Below the pieces are notes generated by a model. The model worked only from the letters and a program-made list of their open reading frames with translations, was not told where the DNA came from and ran no database searches. Positions 21,992 through 30,252 of a stretch of DNA of 32,217 bases are shown here, piece after piece; within the stretch, counting starts at the first letter, position 1; the number at the start of each line of letters is the position of its first letter. The DNA is from an uncultured Eubacterium sp. (lineage in GTDB: Bacteria > Bacillota > Clostridia > Peptostreptococcales > Anaerovoracaceae), in the NCBI GenBank assembly GCA_900551775.1, contig URXI01000012.1, forward strand, positions 1-32,217, given 5' to 3'. The position numbers were made by a program, and so were the translations under genes.

Positions 21992-22369
21992 TTAGATTGT
22001 TGCTTTCCAGAATCCGTGAAGGTTGCAGTATTCGTAAGCGGCAACTGCCTTCTCACCGTCAGCAAGGACAAATTCTGCCTCTGGCTTTCCTGCCGGATCT
22101 AAGTGCTTTTCCTGCACGCCCTTGTTTGTCTCTAAAAGAATGAACGCGATGTGATGTTCTTCTGACATAGGATGTTCAGCGCTTCCTACATTGACAATGA
22201 CTTTGTTTCCCTCTTCTTTGATAAGTGGAACATGCTTTTCTGTTGCTGCATCAGTCGTATTTGGTTCCAATTCTACCATCGGCTCTCCACAGCATGCTGG
22301 TGTAACGCCCTTATCTACCACCATCTTAACAATATTTCCGCAGTGATTACATTTATATAGTTTTATCAT
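21992..22369 (-). CDS. dfx: Desulfoferrodoxin (superoxide reductase, 2Fe type)
   Basis: A 125-aa cytoplasmic non-haem iron protein that reduces superoxide to hydrogen peroxide without making oxygen, used by anaerobes. The N-terminal desulforedoxin domain has YKCNHCG and ACCGEP (four Cys, Fe centre I). The catalytic centre II has KHVPLI, the HPMSEEHHIAFILLE histidines and CNLHGFW. The ATG at 22369 is chosen because GGAGGA lies 8 bp before it; the in-frame ATG at 22384 overlaps that same site and adds five residues absent from the family. A -10 TATACT (minus strand, 22416-22421) is present without a clear -35. It is divergent from perR-rbr, forming a peroxide/superoxide defence locus. Confidence 0.95.
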   Translation of the reverse strand: MIKLYKCNHCGNIVKMVVDKGVTPACCGEPMVELEPNTTDAATEKHVPLIKEEGNKVIVNVGSAEHPMSEEHHIAFILLETNKGVQEKHLDPAGKPEAEFVLADGEKAVAAYEYCNLHGFWKATI

Positions 22370-22466
22370 TTTGATTTCCTCCAATTTATCTTAAGCATAT
22401 TTTGATGATAGTTTTAGTATACCTCTAAAAAATTAAATTAAACATGAAAAATTAGCAATTTTTGGC

Positions 22467-22511
22467 TTGACAACTCGAGTAAAGAGAATTATAATAATGA
22501 TAATCATTATT
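22467..22511 (+). promoter_or_regulatory. Consensus promoter of perR-rbr with a Fur/PerR-type operator
   Basis: TTGACA (22467-22472), a 17-bp spacer and TATAAT (22490-22495) are a perfect sigma-A promoter. Overlapping the -10, TTATAATAATGATAA (22489-22503) matches the Bacillus PerR box TTATAATNATTATAA at all but one base, and AATAATGATAATCATTATT (22493-22511) is a 9-1-9 palindrome that matches the classical 19-bp Fur box at 17 positions. Binding would block RNA polymerase, so perR probably represses itself and rbr. Confidence 0.85.
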
Positions 22512-22534
22512 GATATTGCGAGAAAGGAGCTAGT

Positions 22535-22936
22535 ATGAAATACTCGAGACAACGTAGACTGATACTGGATATTGTCAAATCAAATCCTGTACATCCTACT
22601 GCAGAGTGGGTATACCAGCAGGCTCGCGAAGAAATGCCTTCTATCGGTATTGCGACAGTCTATCGGAACCTCAACGCATTGAGCAACATTGGCGAGATTG
22701 AGAGAATCTCCGGCGCTGACGGAATTGATAGATTCGATGGAAACGCTGCTGAGCATTACCATATGCAGTGCTGCCGGTGTGGCAAATTGATTGACCTGAA
22801 AGCAAAGGACGCAGAAGCGCTAGAAGAACTGCGCAAGGTAATTAGCACTACATTTGATGTAGCAGGAGAAGATCTTACCGTAACGACAACTTTGTTAAGA
22901 GGTGTGTGCGACAAGTGTGCCGACACGAAAAATTAG
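22535..22936 (+). CDS. perR: Fur-family peroxide-responsive repressor (PerR-like)
   Basis: A 133-aa DNA-binding metalloregulator. The winged helix spans residues 1-75 (SNPVHPTAEWVYQQAREEMP, GIATVYRNLNALSNIGEIER). The dimerisation domain has the metal-site region DRFDGNAAEHYHMQCCRCGK and two CxxC pairs (CCRC, CDKC) for the structural zinc. The short N-terminus and the IDRFDGN-HYHM region place it nearer PerR than Fur or Zur; this is a family-level judgement. AAAGGAG precedes ATG 22535. It shares a transcript with rubrerythrin, 27 bp downstream, and its own promoter carries a matching operator. Confidence 0.88.
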   Translation: MKYSRQRRLILDIVKSNPVHPTAEWVYQQAREEMPSIGIATVYRNLNALSNIGEIERISGADGIDRFDGNAAEHYHMQCCRCGKLIDLKAKDAEALEELRKVISTTFDVAGEDLTVTTTLLRGVCDKCADTKN

Positions 22937-22963
22937 TTAATTGAAATGTATGGAGGAGAAACG

Positions 22964-23500
22964 ATGAAAGATTTAAAAGGAACAAAGACTTTAGAAAACT
23001 TAATGACCGCATTTGCCGGAGAATCTCAGGCAAGGAACAAGTATACATATTATGCATCAAAAGCAAAGCAAGATGGATATGTACAGATTCAGAAGATCTT
23101 TGAAGAAACTGCTGCCAACGAAAAAGAACACGCTGAACTTTGGTTCAAATTAGCTGTAGGCATCGGAACTACAGAAGAGAACCTGATTGCGGCTGCTGAA
23201 GGTGAGAACTACGAGTGGACTGAAATGTACGCGGAGATGGCAAAGACTGCAAGAGAAGAGGGCTTCCCTGAAATTGCAGCACAGATGGAAGGCGTTGCAG
23301 CAGTCGAGAAAGAACACGAAGAGAGATATAAGAAGCTGGCTCAGAACGTAAAAGAAGGTAAAGTATTTGCGAAGGATGAAGAAGTTTTATGGCAGTGCAG
23401 CAACTGCGGACATCAGGTGGTTGGAAAAGAAGCGCCGATGATTTGCCCGGTATGTAAGCACCCACAGGCATACTTCCAGATCAAATCTGAGAATTATTAA
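22964..23500 (+). CDS. rbr: Rubrerythrin
   Basis: A 178-aa cytoplasmic peroxidase of anaerobes that reduces hydrogen peroxide with electrons from rubredoxin/NADH. The ferritin-like di-iron domain (residues 1 to about 140) has the ligand motifs GESQARNKYTYYA, NEKEHAELW and VEKEHEERYKKL. The C-terminal rubredoxin-type domain has CSNCGH and CPVCKHPQAYF. ATG 22964 is chosen for its GGAGGAG site; the upstream ATG at 22946 has none. It is co-transcribed with the peroxide regulator and would consume the peroxide that desulfoferrodoxin, encoded divergently, produces. Confidence 0.96.
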   Translation: MKDLKGTKTLENLMTAFAGESQARNKYTYYASKAKQDGYVQIQKIFEETAANEKEHAELWFKLAVGIGTTEENLIAAAEGENYEWTEMYAEMAKTAREEGFPEIAAQMEGVAAVEKEHEERYKKLAQNVKEGKVFAKDEEVLWQCSNCGHQVVGKEAPMICPVCKHPQAYFQIKSENY

Positions 23501-23512
23501 TCTAAGGTGTGC

Positions 23513-23530
23513 CTATTCCGCTAGGAATAG
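23513..23530 (+). other. Small hairpin just after rbr
   Basis: CTATTCC (23513-23519), loop GCTA, GGAATAG (23524-23530), with no U-tract. It may protect the 3' end of the rbr message; a stronger terminator lies 60 bp on. Confidence 0.45.
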
Positions 23531-23588
23531 AACAGCTATTTGACTTAGCCGACTAGTATCCAAAAAATAAATTTAATCGACACAGAGG

Positions 23589-23630
23589 AAGAGGGATGAA
23601 CTTTTGAGCAGAGTACATCCCTCTTTCTTT
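23589..23630 (+). terminator. Terminator of the perR-rbr operon
   Basis: AAGAGGGATG (23589-23598) pairs with CATCCCTCTT (23616-23625), followed by TCTTT. Confidence 0.8.
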
Positions 23631-23651
23631 GCTGAAAAATATGGGCGAGGA

Positions 23652-23680
23652 TTGACAAACGTATGAGTAAAAGATATTAT
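23652..23680 (+). promoter_or_regulatory. Promoter of the DUF2284 gene
   Basis: TTGACA (23652-23657), a 17-bp spacer and TATTAT (23675-23680). Its position excludes the ATG-like start at 23679 and supports ATG 23706. Confidence 0.82.
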
Positions 23681-23705
23681 GATAGCAAGGTATACGGGAG
23701 GTGAA

Positions 23706-24254
23706 ATGATGACGAACCATGAAATGTTAAAACTGGCCGAAGAAGCCGGTATCGACAAGGCGGTAATCGTTGATGCAGATGATTTGGTATTTACATACGA
23801 TTTCAGAAAATATTGCGAGATGAATAACTGCGGTAACTATGGGAAAAATTACGGATGTCCGCCTGACTGCGGAACGCCGGAGGAGATGGAGAAAAAGGCG
23901 CGAAGATATCGGAAGGCTTTGGTGCTGCAGACCATTCAGCCGGTCAAAGATATCACCGATGGGCAGGAAACCGGGCCGCTGAAAAAGAAACACAATGAGG
24001 TAGTTAGAGCGTTCATGGATCAGCTGGCGGCATTGGGGATAGGCGGCATGCCGATTATGGCCGGGCCATGCAGCGCGTGCAAGACCTGCGCAAAGACAGA
24101 GGGGCAGCCGTGCAGATTTCCTGAGCGCATGGCCTCCTGTCTGTCCGCATATGGGATTAATGTGGCAAAATTGTGCGAAACCTGCCAGATTCCCTGGGAC
24201 TATGGTGCACATAAGGTTGCATTCTTTGCCATATATATGATGGAAGAAAAATAA
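23706..24254 (+). CDS. DUF2284 Cys-rich metal-binding protein
   Basis: A 182-aa cytoplasmic protein of the DUF2284 family, found in anaerobes and presumed to bind metal or an Fe-S cluster. Cys-rich motifs are NNCGNYGKNYGCPPDCG (about residues 41-57), GPCSACKTCAKTEGQPCRFP and KLCETCQIPW, about twelve Cys in all. The function is unknown; frequent neighbours in other genomes are corrinoid or redox proteins. GGGAGGTG precedes ATG 23706 (a second ATG follows at 23709). The flippase gene starts 16 bp after its stop, so both are probably co-transcribed. Confidence 0.88.
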   Translation: MMTNHEMLKLAEEAGIDKAVIVDADDLVFTYDFRKYCEMNNCGNYGKNYGCPPDCGTPEEMEKKARRYRKALVLQTIQPVKDITDGQETGPLKKKHNEVVRAFMDQLAALGIGGMPIMAGPCSACKTCAKTEGQPCRFPERMASCLSAYGINVAKLCETCQIPWDYGAHKVAFFAIYMMEEK

Positions 24255-24270
24255 ACGAGGACAAGAATTC

Positions 24271-25860
24271 ATGTCGGAAAAAAGAACTTTTATCAAGGGC
24301 GCAGCAATTCTGAGCATTTCGGGCATTATTGTAAAGCTGCTGGGCGCGGCTCTGCGAATCCCTCTTTCAAATAAGATTGGTGCAGGAATGGCATATTATA
24401 ATGTAGCGTACACCATCTATGCCATCTTTTTAGTGCTGGCAACAGCGGGGATTCCCGTGGCGATTTCCAGACTGGTCTCCGAGCGGCTGTCCATGGGTAA
24501 CGGAAAAGGCGCGCACAAGGTCTTTACTACGGCGATGAAGTTAATGCTGGCTATCGGCGTGGGCTCCTTTGCCATCTGTTATTTCGGCGCAGGTCCCATT
24601 TCTGCGCTGATCAAAATCCCCGACGCTGAGATTTCCTTAAAGGCGATCGCACCGGCTTTATGCATCGTGCCGATGCTGTCTGCTTTTCGGGGATATTTTC
24701 AAGGACAGCAGAATATGACGCCTACAGCGGTCTCTGAAATTGGGGAGCAGGTGGTTCGAGTCGTCGTCGGACTTGCTCTCGGATTTTACCTCTACCGTTA
24801 TGGCCTTGACACCGCAGCGGCAGGGGCGGCGACCTTTGGCGCAGGCGCAGGTGCGTTGGTGGGTATTTTGATCATCAGCGTCATCTATTTTGCTAACGGT
24901 CGAAGGCTGGAGGTCAGACAGCGCCGGACGACGGGGCGGGACGAAAGCCAGCGGTCAATATTGAAAAAAATCGCTTGGATTGCGGTGCCTGTCATCATCG
25001 GCGCGGAGATCATGCCTACCATGTCTTTCGTCGATACGTCGATTATCGTGGCGAGACTGCAGGCTACGGGCTGGAGCGCAGAAGATGCCCTGGATCTGTA
25101 CAGTCAGTACGGCGCTTACTGCGATACGCTGATTTCGCTGCCACAGACCTTCACCCAGGCCATCGCAGTGAGCATGGTGCCCTCTATCGCCGCGTTTTTC
25201 TGGCAGAACAAGATCGAAAAGGTCAATGCCAACATCAAAATCAGCATGCGGCTGACCATGATTCTTGCCTGTCCCTGTGCAGTGGGACTCTTTGTGCTGG
25301 CCAGGCCGATTCTCGCCATGCTGTATCCTGATCAGCTGGAAAGCGCCCTTGCCGCCGTACCGACGCTGAGAGTGATGACCGTGGGCGTGATTCTGCTGGC
25401 GATTTCCCAGACGACCACCGGCGCCCTGCAGTCCATCGACAGGCAGATGACTCCGGTGAAGAATCTGGCCATCGGTGCCTGCGCAAAGATCGTGATCACC
25501 TATGTGCTGGTCGGCATTGCGCCGATCAACGTCAAAGGCGCCGCCATCGGCACCAATGCGGCCTATCTTATCGCTTTGCTCCTCAACATGTGGTCTGTGA
25601 AAAAGAACACCGGGGTTAAGTTTGACGTGGTGATGACTTACGTAAAACCCATGGCGGCTTCGCTGATCATGGGCGTCTGCGTCTATGCGGTGTATATATT
25701 GCTATTGGGTTATACCGCAGGCTGCATCGCCACCATTGCCAGCATCCTTGCGGGAATTGCGGTCTATGCGGTGACGATAATCAGACTGGGCGCGATTTCG
25801 GCACACGAGTTGAAGATGGTCCCTTGCGGGGAGATCATGGTCAAACTGTTTCGGCTGTAA
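24271..25860 (+). CDS. MOP-superfamily flippase (SpoVB/MurJ/YtgP-like polysaccharide transporter)
   Basis: A 529-aa integral membrane protein with about 14 helices. It begins with the family N-terminus (KRTFIKGAAILSISGIIVKLLGAAL, then RIPLSNKIGAGMAYYNVAYT), and contains the conserved RGYFQGQQNMTPTAVSEIGEQVVR segment typical of the SpoVB/YtgP branch that moves lipid-linked peptidoglycan precursors or polysaccharide repeat units across the membrane. Further signatures are ETMPTMSFVDTSIIV-type (here EIMPTMSFVDTSII) and TGALQSIDRQMTPVKNLAIG. Relatives include the sporulation cortex flippase SpoVB; assignment to sporulation is not certain. ATG 24271 follows a weak GAGGAC site. A strong terminator follows. 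Confidence 0.88.
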   Translation: MSEKRTFIKGAAILSISGIIVKLLGAALRIPLSNKIGAGMAYYNVAYTIYAIFLVLATAGIPVAISRLVSERLSMGNGKGAHKVFTTAMKLMLAIGVGSFAICYFGAGPISALIKIPDAEISLKAIAPALCIVPMLSAFRGYFQGQQNMTPTAVSEIGEQVVRVVVGLALGFYLYRYGLDTAAAGAATFGAGAGALVGILIISVIYFANGRRLEVRQRRTTGRDESQRSILKKIAWIAVPVIIGAEIMPTMSFVDTSIIVARLQATGWSAEDALDLYSQYGAYCDTLISLPQTFTQAIAVSMVPSIAAFFWQNKIEKVNANIKISMRLTMILACPCAVGLFVLARPILAMLYPDQLESALAAVPTLRVMTVGVILLAISQTTTGALQSIDRQMTPVKNLAIGACAKIVITYVLVGIAPINVKGAAIGTNAAYLIALLLNMWSVKKNTGVKFDVVMTYVKPMAASLIMGVCVYAVYILLLGYTAGCIATIASILAGIAVYAVTIIRLGAISAHELKMVPCGEIMVKLFRL

Positions 25861-25906
25861 ATTTGGCTATAAAAGACGACAGGCCAGGCAAAGGGGCGGA
25901 GATCGC

Positions 25907-25932
25907 AAGAGGCGGAGGCCGCCTCTTTTTTG
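25907..25932 (+). terminator. Terminator after the flippase gene
   Basis: AAGAGGCGG (25907-25915), loop AGG, CCGCCTCTT (25919-25927), then a run of T to 25932. Confidence 0.92.
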
Positions 25933-25960
25933 GACTACAAAATATTATTGCGGATGGAAC

Positions 25961-25989
25961 TTATGATAGAATTATCTGAATGTTATAAT
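25961..25989 (+). promoter_or_regulatory. Promoter of the split transporter / amidohydrolase operon
   Basis: TTATGA (25961-25966), a 17-bp spacer and an extended -10 TGTTATAAT (25981-25989). It lies 35 bp before ATG 26024. After the IS91-type insertion, genes downstream of the transporter may be cut off from it. Confidence 0.7.
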
Positions 25990-26023
25990 CGGGTTGCAAA
26001 AGATAAAGAAAAGGAGAATTCTT

Positions 26024-26623
26024 ATGAAATGTGAAAAAGACCCGGTTACATTGGAAAGTAAACAGCCGATGAACCCCATTCTGATTATCGCAATTATTTT
26101 AGTTGTAGTAGGCGTTTTAACCTATATTATTCCTGCGGGTTCCTTTGACCGTGTGCTTAACGAAAAAACGGGATATGACACCTTGGACGTGGAGTCCTTC
26201 CAGTTTGTCGAGGGAAAGCCCGTGGGACTTCTCGACTTTTTTAAGTCTCTTACCGTAGGCATGCAGTCAGCCGCGCCAATTATCTTCTTTCTGCTGATTA
26301 TCGGCGGAACCTTTCAGGTTGTAGAATATACCGGTGCACTGAAGGCGTCACTGGCCAACATGGTCAGAGTCCTCAAGGGAAAGGAAATCCTTTTCATCCC
26401 GATCTGCGTCTTCGTATGCGGAATCATCTCCTCGACGGCAGGGACATGGGAAGAGTATCTGGCCATTCTGCCCCTGGTCTATGTTGTCTGCATCAGTGCT
26501 GGCTTTAACTCCCTGACTGCCATGGCAGCGATGTTTTGCGGAGCGGGAGCGGGCTATGCAGGCGCAACCACCAATGCTTTTACGGTAGGCGTGGCACAGA
26601 CCATCGCTGGCGTGCCTATGTTC
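26024..26623 (+). pseudogene. YfcC/DcuC-family transporter, N-terminal part, interrupted by IS91-type element
   Basis: The first 200 codons of a membrane carrier of the YfcC branch (PF03606), which moves dicarboxylates, amino acids or related anions. It starts MKCEKDPVTLESKQPMNPIL and has hydrophobic segments including IIAIILVVVGVLTYIIPAGS, then FFLLIIGGTFQVVEYTGALK and CGAGAGYAGATTNAFTVGVA. At codon 200 (TTC, 26621-26623) the coding sequence meets the insertion and ends after seven foreign codons at TAA 26642-26644. The rest of the gene lies at 28210-29016 in a compatible frame; joined, the protein would be about 468 aa, normal for the family. AAGGAG precedes ATG 26024. The product is very probably non-functional unless the element excises. 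Confidence 0.88.
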
Positions 26624-26752
26624 TTTAATAAGAAATATCGATAATCTGCGTTTGATAAAAAAAGCACCCTCCAGACAAGGCTGGGGGAGTTGCAGCGGAT
26701 AAATGGGTATGGAAAAACAAGGGGTAGGCACCCCCTGGTTTCATTCATTCAC

Positions 26753-26920
26753 TTATTCATTTAAGAAATAGTCCATGTCAAGGATGTCGTCATCCTTCAT
26801 GCGGGAGATCTCTTCGCGGGTATAGCCTTGCGGAGGATCCTCCATGTATCTTTCCCTGAGCCTCTGTGCAAATTCCGCCTCCGTCATCGGTTTTCCGTCT
26901 ACCAGATAGGTTGTTGTCAT
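26753..26920 (-). CDS. 55-aa passenger ORF of the IS91-type element
   Basis: A 55-aa acidic, soluble protein: MTTTYLVDGKPMTEAEFAQR at the start, a middle RERYMEDPPQGYTREEISRM and an acidic end DDDILDMDYFLNE. GGAGG stands about 7 bp before its ATG, immediately after the transposase stop (11 bp gap), so the two are co-transcribed. I recognise no family. It may be an accessory protein for transposition or an antitoxin-like peptide; neither is shown. Confidence 0.65.
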   Translation of the reverse strand: MTTTYLVDGKPMTEAEFAQRLRERYMEDPPQGYTREEISRMKDDDILDMDYFLNE

Positions 26921-26931
26921 AATGTGCCTCC

Positions 26932-28098
26932 TTAGCAGCTGTAATGAGCATATTTTAACACAGAAGGAGGGGCGTGTGCATCAGGATTTGGAATATAGAT
27001 GTCCTTGAATTCCATGTAACCGCCGCATGGACATTTCAGCGGGTCATGGCGGAAGGACAGTTCTGTGCGGAAGACCCAGCGCTGCATGATGCGCACGGAC
27101 CCGCGCAGATGGCGCTTCATCAGATGGACGAGGTTTGATGACCTCTTGTCCGGCATGGCATAAAGCCCGTAATAGCGGAGCATGTTGAAGCCCTTCTCAG
27201 GGATATGGATGATCAGCTTCCTGATGAAATCATGGGCATGCTCCGTCAGGCAGACGGTCCGGTTGTCCTCATGGCGCCGGTACCAGTAGGTCACACTGGT
27301 GCCGTCATAGGCCGTTATGCGGGACTGTGCCATGACGGGCCTGCCGATGTATCTGGTGATGTATTTTGCAACGGCCATGGGGGAGTTGAAGTCTTCCTTT
27401 GAAGGCGCATTGACGTAGAACCCGTCAGGATACTTCCTGTAAAGGGAGGAGACAAGGGCCTTGAACTCCGGAAGGGAGAAGACATCAGGGTCAAGGGCTG
27501 CCTTCATGTCTGCCAGCAGGGTCGTCATCCACTTCTTGCGGAGCATGGTGTAAGGGAAGTGTTTGAATTTCTTCCACTCCGTGACCTTGCCGGCAGCCCC
27601 TTCGGTGACCAGCATATGGATATGCGGGTTCCATTTCAGGTCACGCCCGAAGGTATGCAGTGCGACAACCATGCCCGGCCTGAAGTCCTCCTTATGGTTC
27701 TGGCTGTAGAACCAGTCGGAGAATACCCGGGCGGCGGAGCGGAAAAGGACATGGAGGAGGCGGCGGTCCTTACGGAAGTAGGGGCGAAGCTCCTCGGCGA
27801 TGGTAAAGACCACATGGCGGTGCCTGCAGTTGATGAGCTTGAAGGAGATGGCATCGGCACGGTCCGCCTGGTAGGCGGTGCCGCAGGTATTGCAGAACCT
27901 GGAACGGCAGCGGAAGGGGACGAATTTGTAGGCGCCGCAGTCAGGGCATACGTAGAGGGAGCAGCCGTAATCCGGATCTCCGCAGTGGATGGCCTTCTGC
28001 ACCTCCGTCCTGACGACAGGGCGGACATTTGGATTTTCTAAAAGGAAGGATCCCCAGTGGTCTGCAAGGATCTGTTTGATGGTATACTTGGAACTCAT
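26932..28098 (-). CDS. IS91-family Y2 (HUH) rolling-circle transposase
   Basis: A 388-aa transposase. The N-terminal zinc-binding domain has YVCPDCGAYKFVPFRCRSRF and CNTCG (four Cys plus others). The HUH nuclease motif is NPHIHMLVTEG (His-x-His), preceded by HTFGRDLKW. The catalytic Tyr region is AVAKYITRYIGRPVM, with two Tyr four apart as in Y2 transposases. A second Cys pair (CPCGGYMEF) lies near the end. ATG 28098 is preferred to the longer frame from 28182: a GGGGTGAT site precedes it, and the protein begins like relatives (YTIKQILADHWGSFL). It looks intact, so the element may be active. It faces opposite to the transporter gene it interrupts. Confidence 0.92.
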   Translation of the reverse strand: MSSKYTIKQILADHWGSFLLENPNVRPVVRTEVQKAIHCGDPDYGCSLYVCPDCGAYKFVPFRCRSRFCNTCGTAYQADRADAISFKLINCRHRHVVFTIAEELRPYFRKDRRLLHVLFRSAARVFSDWFYSQNHKEDFRPGMVVALHTFGRDLKWNPHIHMLVTEGAAGKVTEWKKFKHFPYTMLRKKWMTTLLADMKAALDPDVFSLPEFKALVSSLYRKYPDGFYVNAPSKEDFNSPMAVAKYITRYIGRPVMAQSRITAYDGTSVTYWYRRHEDNRTVCLTEHAHDFIRKLIIHIPEKGFNMLRYYGLYAMPDKRSSNLVHLMKRHLRGSVRIMQRWVFRTELSFRHDPLKCPCGGYMEFKDIYIPNPDAHAPPSVLKYAHYSC

Positions 28099-28209
28099 AA
28101 TATCACCCCGGTTCCATTTTACCGTATTGGAAAAGTTACTACAACTGAAAAAGTGTGACCCGTGGGATAAACCATGGGCCACACAAACGTGGCGAAGCCA
28201 CTCTTTTTA

Positions 28210-29016
28210 TCCGGACTCCAGTACAGAATGATCATCTATGTTGTTCTCTGTACCATTTCCTCGATCTTCATCATGCTCTATGCACATCGCATTAAAAAGC
28301 ATCCTGAGCTTAACGATATGAAAGAGATTGACTCCAAATATGCAGAACCCATCGATATTACGAATATTCCAAAGATGACGATCAACCAGAAACTGGTCAT
28401 GGTGGTCTTCTTCGCAGCTTTTGTCGTCGTAGCTGTATCAGTAGTCAAGTTTGGCTTTTATATGGACGAGATGGCGGCTATATTCCTGATTGCAGCATTG
28501 CTAATCGGAGTATGTGCCAAAATCAAGCCCAATGACTTTATCGATATCTTCCTCAAAGGTGCATCTGATCTGGTATGGATCGGTTTCATCATCGGTATGT
28601 GTATGTCCATCAGCGCCATCATGCAGAACGCAGGAATTCTGGACACGTTGATCTACTATGCGGGAGGACTTTTGGAAGGACTCAGTGCAAAGGCATGTGC
28701 CTGCGGCATGTTCTTCGTGCAGGATCTGCTCAACTGCATCATTCCTTCCGGTTCCGGACAGGCGGCAGTTACCATGCCGTTTATGGCACCGCTTGCTGAC
28801 ATGACTGGCGTATCCCGCCAGACTGCGGTATTGGCATTCCAGATGGGTGATGCCTATACCAATTTGGTGACTCCGTCATCTGGAGATATGATGGCAGCCC
28901 TTGCGATCTGTCACATTCCTTATCGCAAATGGCTTAAGTTCTTTGCGCCGCTTTTAGCAATCTGGGTCGTTGCTGCATGCATTTTCATGGTAACTGCTGT
29001 TTCTATCGGATATTAA
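28210..29016 (+). pseudogene. YfcC/DcuC-family transporter, C-terminal part after the insertion
   Basis: The remaining 268 codons of the interrupted carrier, opening SGLQYRMIIYVVLCTISSIF and holding further membrane segments, the PSGSGQAAVTMPFMAPLAD motif (helical hairpin typical of this superfamily) and QMGDAYTNLVTPSSGDMMA. The frame is open upstream into the element to an ATG at 28174, but that start has no clear ribosome binding site. No frameshifts or stops have built up in either half, so the insertion is recent. The amidohydrolase gene begins 12 bp after the stop, indicating an original operon. Confidence 0.85.
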
Positions 29017-29028
29017 AGGAGGAGTAAA

Positions 29029-30219
29029 ATGATTATGATAAAAAACTGCCGGCTGATTCCACAGCTGACAGAAGGATTCGATCTGACCAAAGCAGATGTT
29101 ATTATTGATGACGAAAAAATCCAGAAGCTGTCGGAGCCGGGCAGTATTACGGATTTTGACGGAAGGATCATTGATGTCAAAGGAGCGACACTGCTTCCGG
29201 GTTTTTTTGATCTGCATGCCCACCTGTATCTGTCGGAGTTGAACCTGTCGGTAATCGACAACAAGCCTGCGGCAGAGACATGCTTTGATGCGTACGCCTT
29301 TACCAGAGAGTACCTGCGGCAGGGATATACCACCATTCGCGATGCAGGAAGCCCATACAATGTGACCAGAGGGATGATGAAGGCCAGAGAAAAAGGTATC
29401 ATCAATATCCCTGACATCATCTCTTCTGGACATGCCCTGACGCCGACAGAAAGTGGAAATGACGAATACAGGCTGCTCTATGAGGTGGCTGACGGCCCTT
29501 ATGAATTTCGAAGAGCGGCCAGAAAACAATTGGAGGCGGGAAACGATGTCGTCAAAGTCATGGTCACCGGAGCGTTTTTAAATGAAAGCGGAAACCCGGG
29601 ACAGACCATCGTAACAGAGGACGAGCTGCGGGCCGCCGTAGAGATTGCAGACATGAAGGGGACCTATGTTCTCGGACATGCCCACGGAGCTGAGGGAATC
29701 AAACTGGGCATCCGCTGCGGCCTTCGCACCATTGAACACGGCTGTTTCATCGACGAGGAAGCCATCGAAATGCTGAAAGGAAATGAAAGCTGTTTCCTCG
29801 TTCCGACGGGGACTGTCAGCATCGCCTGTCTGGACGAAGAAGCTGACGGCCTCAATGACGGCGCGGCGGAGAAAAGCAGGATCTACGAAGAGCTTGAGAA
29901 GACGTGTATCAACAAAGCCTATAAGGCAGGGCTGAAGATGGGCTTCGGATCAGATGCAGATCACGACCACTTCGCAAAGCAGCCGGGGATGGAATTTATC
30001 GCCCGGACCGACTGGTATGATTTTGACTATCTGGATATCCTTCTTCAGGCAACAAAGTACAGCGCAGAGATCGCCGGCATGGCGGACAGAAAGGGCACGA
30101 TCTGTGAAGGAAAGGCTGCTGAGCTGGTGGTCGTAGAGGGAAACCCTGACGAGGATATCTACGTGATGAAGAGAAAACCAAAGTACGTATTTTTCCGCGG
30201 AGAAGTCATCGAAAATTAA
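29029..30219 (+). CDS. Metal-dependent amidohydrolase (Xaa-dipeptidase / imidazolonepropionase-like)
   Basis: A 396-aa cytoplasmic hydrolase of the amidohydrolase superfamily with a TIM-barrel. The metal-site series is complete: HAH in LPGFFDLHAHLYLSE, the carboxylated Lys in NDVVKVMVTGAF, His in LGHAHGAEG, His in RTIEHGCF and Asp in GFGSDADHDH. The closing domain has GTICEGKAAELVVVEGNPDED. Similarity is to the subgroup with prolidase/Xaa-Arg dipeptidases. The gene follows the YfcC-type transporter by 12 bp, so its substrate is likely imported by it: a dipeptide or acylated amino acid. AGGAGG (29017-29022) is best spaced for ATG 29029; ATG 29035 is the alternative. Expression may be impaired by the upstream insertion. 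Confidence 0.88.
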   Translation: MIMIKNCRLIPQLTEGFDLTKADVIIDDEKIQKLSEPGSITDFDGRIIDVKGATLLPGFFDLHAHLYLSELNLSVIDNKPAAETCFDAYAFTREYLRQGYTTIRDAGSPYNVTRGMMKAREKGIINIPDIISSGHALTPTESGNDEYRLLYEVADGPYEFRRAARKQLEAGNDVVKVMVTGAFLNESGNPGQTIVTEDELRAAVEIADMKGTYVLGHAHGAEGIKLGIRCGLRTIEHGCFIDEEAIEMLKGNESCFLVPTGTVSIACLDEEADGLNDGAAEKSRIYEELEKTCINKAYKAGLKMGFGSDADHDHFAKQPGMEFIARTDWYDFDYLDILLQATKYSAEIAGMADRKGTICEGKAAELVVVEGNPDEDIYVMKRKPKYVFFRGEVIEN

Positions 30220-30252
30220 AGACGCGGCGTAACAAAGTGAGGAGGAGGCAGT

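Larger units (their letters stand above)
26624..28209 (-). mobile_element. IS91-family insertion sequence, about 1.58 kb
   Basis: Boundaries come from the two halves of the interrupted transporter: host sequence ends ...ATGTTC at 26623 and resumes TCCGGACTC at 28210 (the right edge could be 28206 if a Leu codon belongs to the host). No target duplication is seen, and the flanking tetranucleotide GTTC (GAAC on the transposase strand) is the known IS91 target. Both ends hold hairpins rather than inverted terminal repeats: CCCTCCAG/CTGGGGG near 26665-26690 on the left; CCCGTGG/CCATGGG and GTGGC-GAA-GCCAC near 28165-28203 on the right. Base composition is visibly richer in G+C than the neighbours. 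It carries a Y2 transposase gene and a short passenger ORF. Confidence 0.85.

Noticed and set aside
27559..28041. 160-aa plus-strand open frame inside the insertion element
   Set aside because: Antisense to the HUH transposase, which carries complete catalytic motifs.
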